Source of the DNA: Candidatus Latescibacterota bacterium
Lineage (GTDB): Bacteria > Latescibacterota > 4484-107
Reading direction: 5' to 3'
Length of the DNA: 8,670 nt
Assembly (NCBI GenBank): GCA_030613045.1
Contig: JAUWMS010000072.1
Coordinates: 1-8,670 of the forward strand
Shown in pieces: positions 5,431 through 8,670 of the stretch (within the stretch, counting starts at the first letter, position 1; each line of letters opens with the position of its first letter). Both the position numbers and the translations under genes were made by a program. The notes below the pieces were generated by a model, which saw only the letters and a program-made list of their open reading frames with translations, did no database searches and was not told where the DNA came from.

Positions 5431-7040
5431 ATGTAAATTTGTTCGTGGGGGACTGCCCGTTTCGGACGATCCCCTCGAGTGCGGAGGACTTGAAGCGTCT
5501 CCGCGAGGACGCCGGACTGGAGCGGGCCGTTGCCACGAGCTTCGGCTCGTTGTTCTATTACGACCCCATGGCGGGGCTGGAGCGCGATCTAAAGCGATAC
5601 GAACCGCTCGGCGACTGGCTCTCGTTTTTTGCCGTGGTGAATCCGGATTTCCCGCGGCTCGAAGGGCAGATCGAGCGGGCCACCAAAGATGAACGGATCG
5701 TGGGGATTCGCCTCTTTCCCACGCTGCATCACTATGCCCTGGATTCGGAGCGGGTGAGGGAGACCCTTCGCCTTGCTTCCGAGCACCATCTTCCGGTGAA
5801 CCTGACCGCCCGGCTGACCGACGGACGGATGGCCCCGCGCTACGTGGATCAGACGGAGATTTCCCCCGATGCGCTGGTGAAGTTCCTTGAGAGCGCGGGG
5901 GACACCACGGTGATCCTGTCCATGTTCTTCTTCAACGAGCTGCAGCCGCTTTCGGTGGACTGGGCGCGCCTGCCCCGCGTGGTTCTCGATCTGGGCTGTT
6001 CCAAGCCCTCGGTGAACTCCTTCGACGAACTTCCGTCCTGGTTCCCGGTGGAGCGCGTTCTGTTCGGCTCGGGAGCGCCGCTGTATTACTGGAAAGGAAG
6101 CAGGCTTGCCGTGGAGGGGGCGCGGTTGAGCGAGGATCAGAAAAAAGCGATCCTGGGTCGCACGGCAAAGGAGGTGTTTCCGGGATTGCGGATTGCGGAA
6201 TGTGGATCGCGGATTGCAACTGAAGAAAAAGACCGACCGGCATCCGGCATCCGAAATCCGAAATGGGAAGAGGAACTGCGGCGATTTCGCATTGTGGATG
6301 CGCACGCGCACAACTGGAGTCTGTTCGCCGATACGGATTATATGGCCAAATGTCTGGATCGGTTCGGATTGCACGCGGCGGCGATTCTGAGCGATCTCCG
6401 GGGAGACGGCACGCCCGATCCGGCGCAGATCGAGGCGAGCAATGCGGCGACGGCTCGTGTACGGGATCGGCTTGGGGAGCGAATTATTCCGTTTTGCTAC
6501 GTCAATGCGATGCACACCGATCATGCGATCGGACAGGTGGATCGCTGGGAAGCCGAGGGGTTCCGGGGATTGAAACTCTGGATCAGCGAGCACGCGACGG
6601 ATCCGAGGACCTATACCGTGGTGGAGGCCGCCCTCGAAAAAAACTGGCCGATCTACTACCACTCCTACTACCGCCCGCACAGTGCGGCGCCGCATTCGGA
6701 AAGCCCGCCGATGGAGGTGGCCCAACTGGCCCGGCGCTATCCCCAGGGACGGTTTATCATGGCGCACATGGGCGCTCAGTTCGAGCACGGCCTCCACGCA
6801 GTAGCCGATTGCCCCAATCTGTCCGTGGACTACGCGGGTACGGTCAACGAGAAGGGCGCGTACGAGACCGCGTTGCGCCTGCTGGGGCCGGATCGGATCG
6901 TGTTCGGCACGGATATGCCCGCGTGCTTTTACACCAATGCGGGCCGCGTGCTGGAGATGGAGGCTTCGGATGCGGTGAAGCAGCAGATCTTCGCCGACAA
7001 TTTTCTGCGGCTATTGGGAGGCCCCATCGAATCTTTTTAG
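5418..7040 (+). CDS. Tandem two-domain amidohydrolase (Amidohydro_2 fold) with a degenerate first domain
   Basis: This 540-residue cytosolic protein contains two amidohydrolase-related halves. The C-terminal half (about 284-540) keeps all metal motifs: DAHAH (His296, His298), YYHSYY (His415), AHMGAQ (His450) and FGTDMP (Asp499), as in the Amidohydro_2 family of decarboxylases and lactone or amide hydrolases. The N-terminal half (1-255) follows the same plan but has lost them: IIDVNL in place of DxHxH, LPVNLTA (Asn128), ILSMFFFNE (166-174) and FGSGAPL (216-222) in place of GTDxP. The linker (about 256-283) is encoded by repeat-like DNA. GAGAGGAG (5404-5411) lies 6 bases before ATG 5418; a GTG at 5412 would overlap that site and is less likely. 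It probably arose from two adjacent amidohydrolase genes, one now a pseudoenzyme. Substrate unknown. A promoter in the right repeat copy drives it. Confidence 0.85.
   Translation: MGIIDVNLFVGDCPFRTIPSSAEDLKRLREDAGLERAVATSFGSLFYYDPMAGLERDLKRYEPLGDWLSFFAVVNPDFPRLEGQIERATKDERIVGIRLFPTLHHYALDSERVRETLRLASEHHLPVNLTARLTDGRMAPRYVDQTEISPDALVKFLESAGDTTVILSMFFFNELQPLSVDWARLPRVVLDLGCSKPSVNSFDELPSWFPVERVLFGSGAPLYYWKGSRLAVEGARLSEDQKKAILGRTAKEVFPGLRIAECGSRIATEEKDRPASGIRNPKWEEELRRFRIVDAHAHNWSLFADTDYMAKCLDRFGLHAAAILSDLRGDGTPDPAQIEASNAATARVRDRLGERIIPFCYVNAMHTDHAIGQVDRWEAEGFRGLKLWISEHATDPRTYTVVEAALEKNWPIYYHSYYRPHSAAPHSESPPMEVAQLARRYPQGRFIMAHMGAQFEHGLHAVADCPNLSVDYAGTVNEKGAYETALRLLGPDRIVFGTDMPACFYTNAGRVLEMEASDAVKQQIFADNFLRLLGGPIESF
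6183..6265 (+). repeat. Intergenic-type repeat embedded in the coding sequence as a linker
   Basis: GGATTGCGGATTGCGGAAT is followed by GGATCGCGGATTGC and then CATCCGGCATCCGAAATCCG. These are short direct repeats of GGATTGCG plus inverted-sense ATCCG units. This style of sequence (reverse strand reading SAIRNPQSAI-like) is common between genes in many bacterial genomes. Here it is in frame and joins the two amidohydrolase domains at residues about 256-283. Confidence 0.6.
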
Positions 7041-7203
7041 TGCGGCAGCCATGCGGCCGATTTTGAGGACGAAAGCATGGCTTGCGCACTCCAAGTCTGG
7101 ATGAAAAGCCATAATTGCCCGATTCTTCGAGCCTCTTGCAAAAGTCTGAAAACCGAGATTGCATCGCTGTCGCTCGAAATATCATAATGGCTTTGTTACT
7201 GTC

Positions 7204-7231
7204 ATTGCTGGGAGCGAAGCGAGGAAGCAAT
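7204..7231. repeat. REP-like palindrome
   Basis: ATTGCT (7204-7209) pairs with AGCAAT (7226-7231) around GGGAGCGAAGCGAGGA. The pattern TCATTGC-GAGCGAAGCGA-GCAATC is a repeat type dispersed in many bacterial genomes. Confidence 0.55.
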
Positions 7232-7262
7232 CTTATTGGATGATTTTTTCAAAAAAAACAAT

Positions 7263-7442
7263 TCTTGCCACGAAGAGCGCTAAGGGCACTGAGAAAAAAC
7301 CACATAACGATCTAATCATTAAGAAAGTTCTTTCTTCGCGTCCTTCGTGCCCTTCGTGGCAAGATCCGTTTTGGAACCTTTTTACGAGAGCCTTTTCTAA
7401 AAGAGTTTTTCTCTGCGCCCTCTGCGTTCTCAGCGGTTAAAT
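7263..7442. repeat. Dispersed CACGAAG / CTCTGCG-type repeat with 13-bp inverted repeats
   Basis: TCTTGCCACGAAG (7263-7275) is the exact reverse complement of CTTCGTGGCAAGA (7352-7364). GGGCAC (7284-7289) and GTGCCC (7347-7352) lie nearby, so the whole stretch can fold imperfectly. A third part, CTCTGCGCCCTCTGCG (from about 7411) ending in GCGGTTAAAT (7433-7442), belongs to the same style of low-complexity intergenic repeat often seen across bacterial genomes. No transposase is linked to it. Confidence 0.55.
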
Positions 7443-7485
7443 CGGGTTTTGAACCTTCTTACGAATCAGTCAGCGATTGGCGCCC

Positions 7486-8670
7486 ATGACCAAAATCCTC
7501 CAACACTTGAACACACGCTGGCGTAGCGAAGCCGGATACCGTCAGGTGCTCACGATGGCCATTCCCCTTATCCTGAGCACGGGGGCATGGTCCGTCCAGC
7601 ATTTCGTGGACCGGATGTTCCTCACCTGGTATGCCCCGGAGACCATAGCCGCCGCGATGCCCGCTGGGATGCTCAATTTTACCGTGATGAGCCTGTTCCT
7701 CGGAACCGCAGGATACGTCAGCACCTTCGTGGCGCAATACCACGGTTCGGAGCGCAGCGAGCGGATCGGCCCGGTCCTCTGGCAGGGGATGTACATCGCC
7801 GGGATCGGCGGGATCGTGCACCTCGGTCTGATCCCGCTTGCAAAGCCTGTTTTCGGCTTGGTCGGACATGAGGCGCTGATCCAACAAAACGAGATTATGT
7901 ACTTTCAGATGCTCTGTCTCGGAGCCGCGCCCGCGATTGCTTCCTCCGCGATGGCCGGTTTTTTCTCCGGACGGGGGAGGACCTGGCCCGTAATGTGGGT
8001 GACGGTTTCGGCTACGGCGGTGAATCTGATCATGGACTACGCGCTGATCTTCGGCCACTGGGGATTTCCCGAACTCGGCATCCGGGGCGCGGGGATCGCC
8101 ACCGTGTTCTCGGCATTTTTTTCCTTTACGATCTATCTCATCCTGATTTTCAGGAGTACACACGCACGACAGTACCACACCCATCGCTGGCGATTGGATC
8201 GTGCGCTGTTTGCGCGTCTCATACGTTTCGGATTTCCGAATGGGGCGCAATTTTTTATGGACATCGCCGGATTTACAATCTTTATCCTCTTAATGGGCCG
8301 TCTCGGGACTACCGCGCTTGCGGCGACGAACATAGCCTTCAACATCAACAGCCTGGCCTTTATGCCGATGATCGGCTTCGGCATATCGGTATCCGTGTTG
8401 GTGGGCCAATATCTCGGAAAAGACCGGCCCGATCTGGCGGAACGCAGCGTGTATTCCGGATTTCACATGACGTTTTTGTATATGGCCACGAGCGCCGCGC
8501 TCTACGTGCTGACGCCGAATCTGTTCTTGCGCCCCTTTGCCGCGCGGGCGGACGCGGAGAGCTTTGCGGAGATCCGGGAAATGGCCATCGTGCTGCTGCG
8601 CTTCGTGGCGGTGTATTCGGTGTTCGACACCCTGAACATCATTTTCGCTGCGGGCATAAAAGGCGCGGGG
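7486..8670 (+). CDS. MATE-family (NorM-like) multidrug/metabolite efflux transporter, 3' end cut by the window
   Basis: The frame is open from ATG 7486 to the window edge, giving 395 residues of a family that is usually about 450. Hydrophobic segments alternate with short polar loops, as in the 12-helix MATE fold. The start reads AIPLILSTGAWSVQHFVDR, typical of MATE helix 1, with the conserved first-helix Pro. Around residues 280-310 the second half starts again with the related GFPNGAQFFMDIAGFTIFIL pattern, in keeping with the internal two-fold repeat. Such proteins sit in the inner membrane and export cationic drugs or metabolites in exchange for Na+ or H+. The ATG has no clear Shine-Dalgarno; a TTG at 7477 is the only in-frame alternative after the stop at 7450. 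Nothing ties it to the defence-like operon. The substrate cannot be inferred. Confidence 0.9.
   Translation, partial: MTKILQHLNTRWRSEAGYRQVLTMAIPLILSTGAWSVQHFVDRMFLTWYAPETIAAAMPAGMLNFTVMSLFLGTAGYVSTFVAQYHGSERSERIGPVLWQGMYIAGIGGIVHLGLIPLAKPVFGLVGHEALIQQNEIMYFQMLCLGAAPAIASSAMAGFFSGRGRTWPVMWVTVSATAVNLIMDYALIFGHWGFPELGIRGAGIATVFSAFFSFTIYLILIFRSTHARQYHTHRWRLDRALFARLIRFGFPNGAQFFMDIAGFTIFILLMGRLGTTALAATNIAFNINSLAFMPMIGFGISVSVLVGQYLGKDRPDLAERSVYSGFHMTFLYMATSAALYVLTPNLFLRPFAARADAESFAEIREMAIVLLRFVAVYSVFDTLNIIFAAGIKGAG

Larger units (their letters stand above)
7041..7485. other. Non-coding interval with dispersed and inverted repeats
   Basis: No gene is supported here. It holds an 8-bp inverted repeat (AGCCATGC 7047-7054 with GCATGGCT 7075-7082, no T tract), a REP-like hairpin at 7204-7231, and a larger inverted repeat unit at 7263-7442. 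I see no clear terminator for the amidohydrolase and no clear promoter for the transporter. The window's right part is therefore bordered by repeat debris, not by regulatory signals that I can name. Confidence 0.6.

Noticed and set aside
5589..6797. Minus-strand open frame of 402 codons
   Set aside because: It lies wholly antisense to the two-domain amidohydrolase, is rich in Arg/His/Pro as expected of a shadow of G+C-rich codons, and shows no family motif.
7047..7082. Terminator for the two-domain amidohydrolase
   Set aside because: The 8-bp inverted repeat has a 20-base loop and no following T tract, so it lacks the marks of an intrinsic terminator.
7459..8250. Minus-strand open frame of 263 codons
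   Set aside because: It is antisense to the MATE gene, whose hydrophobic pattern is convincing; the minus product is a low-complexity His/Arg/Gly-rich shadow.

Overview
This window most likely comes from a moderately high G+C Gram-negative bacterium, possibly of the PVC group (Kiritimatiellota, Lentisphaerota or Verrucomicrobiota). That assignment is weak. It rests on sigma70-like promoters (TTGACA, 17-bp spacer, TATGTT), intergenic spaces crowded with palindromic and dispersed repeats, and the mix of amidohydrolase and MATE genes. No rRNA, tRNA, phage gene or integrase is visible.

Layout, left to right. (1) Positions 1-918 hold the 3' part of an imidazolonepropionase-like amidohydrolase whose frame is interrupted by an in-frame TAG at 178-180. 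(2) Positions 919-1458 hold an attC-like folded site, a terminator, a promoter, then a leader packed with strong stem-loops. (3) Positions 1459-5038 hold a two-gene overlapping operon: an AAA+ ATPase and a cytoplasmic subtilisin-like protease. This matches the IetA/IetS pair known as a plasmid-stability toxin-antitoxin on Agrobacterium Ti plasmids and later reported as an anti-phage defence system. (4) Positions 5051-5297 hold a second attC-like site followed by a second copy of the terminator-promoter unit. (5) Positions 5418-7040 encode a protein with two amidohydrolase domains: a degenerate first one and an intact second one, joined by a linker that looks like an intergenic repeat. (6) Positions 7041-7485 are non-coding, with several dispersed or inverted repeats. 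(7) From 7486 to the right edge runs a MATE-family efflux transporter, cut by the window end.

The most interesting point is how the defence-like operon is packaged. It lies between two roughly 200-bp direct repeats that share three conserved blocks (a GTTAGGC core, a terminator and a promoter) separated by diverged spacers. Homology between the copies starts at a GTTAGGC heptamer, which in each case ends an imperfect inverted repeat resembling an integron attC site just after a stop codon. Each unit would therefore carry its own insulating terminator and its own promoter. The interior is visibly poorer in G+C than the flanking genes, consistent with acquisition. Between promoter and ATPase start, about 200 nt contain stems of 14, 13, 9 and 8 bp, which could be a structured regulatory RNA or a cluster of REP-like palindromes.

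In the proposed working of the pair, the ATPase would restrain or deliver the protease, and phage infection or loss of the ATPase would unleash it. This is inferred from the family. The flanking amidohydrolases and the transporter look like ordinary host metabolic genes.
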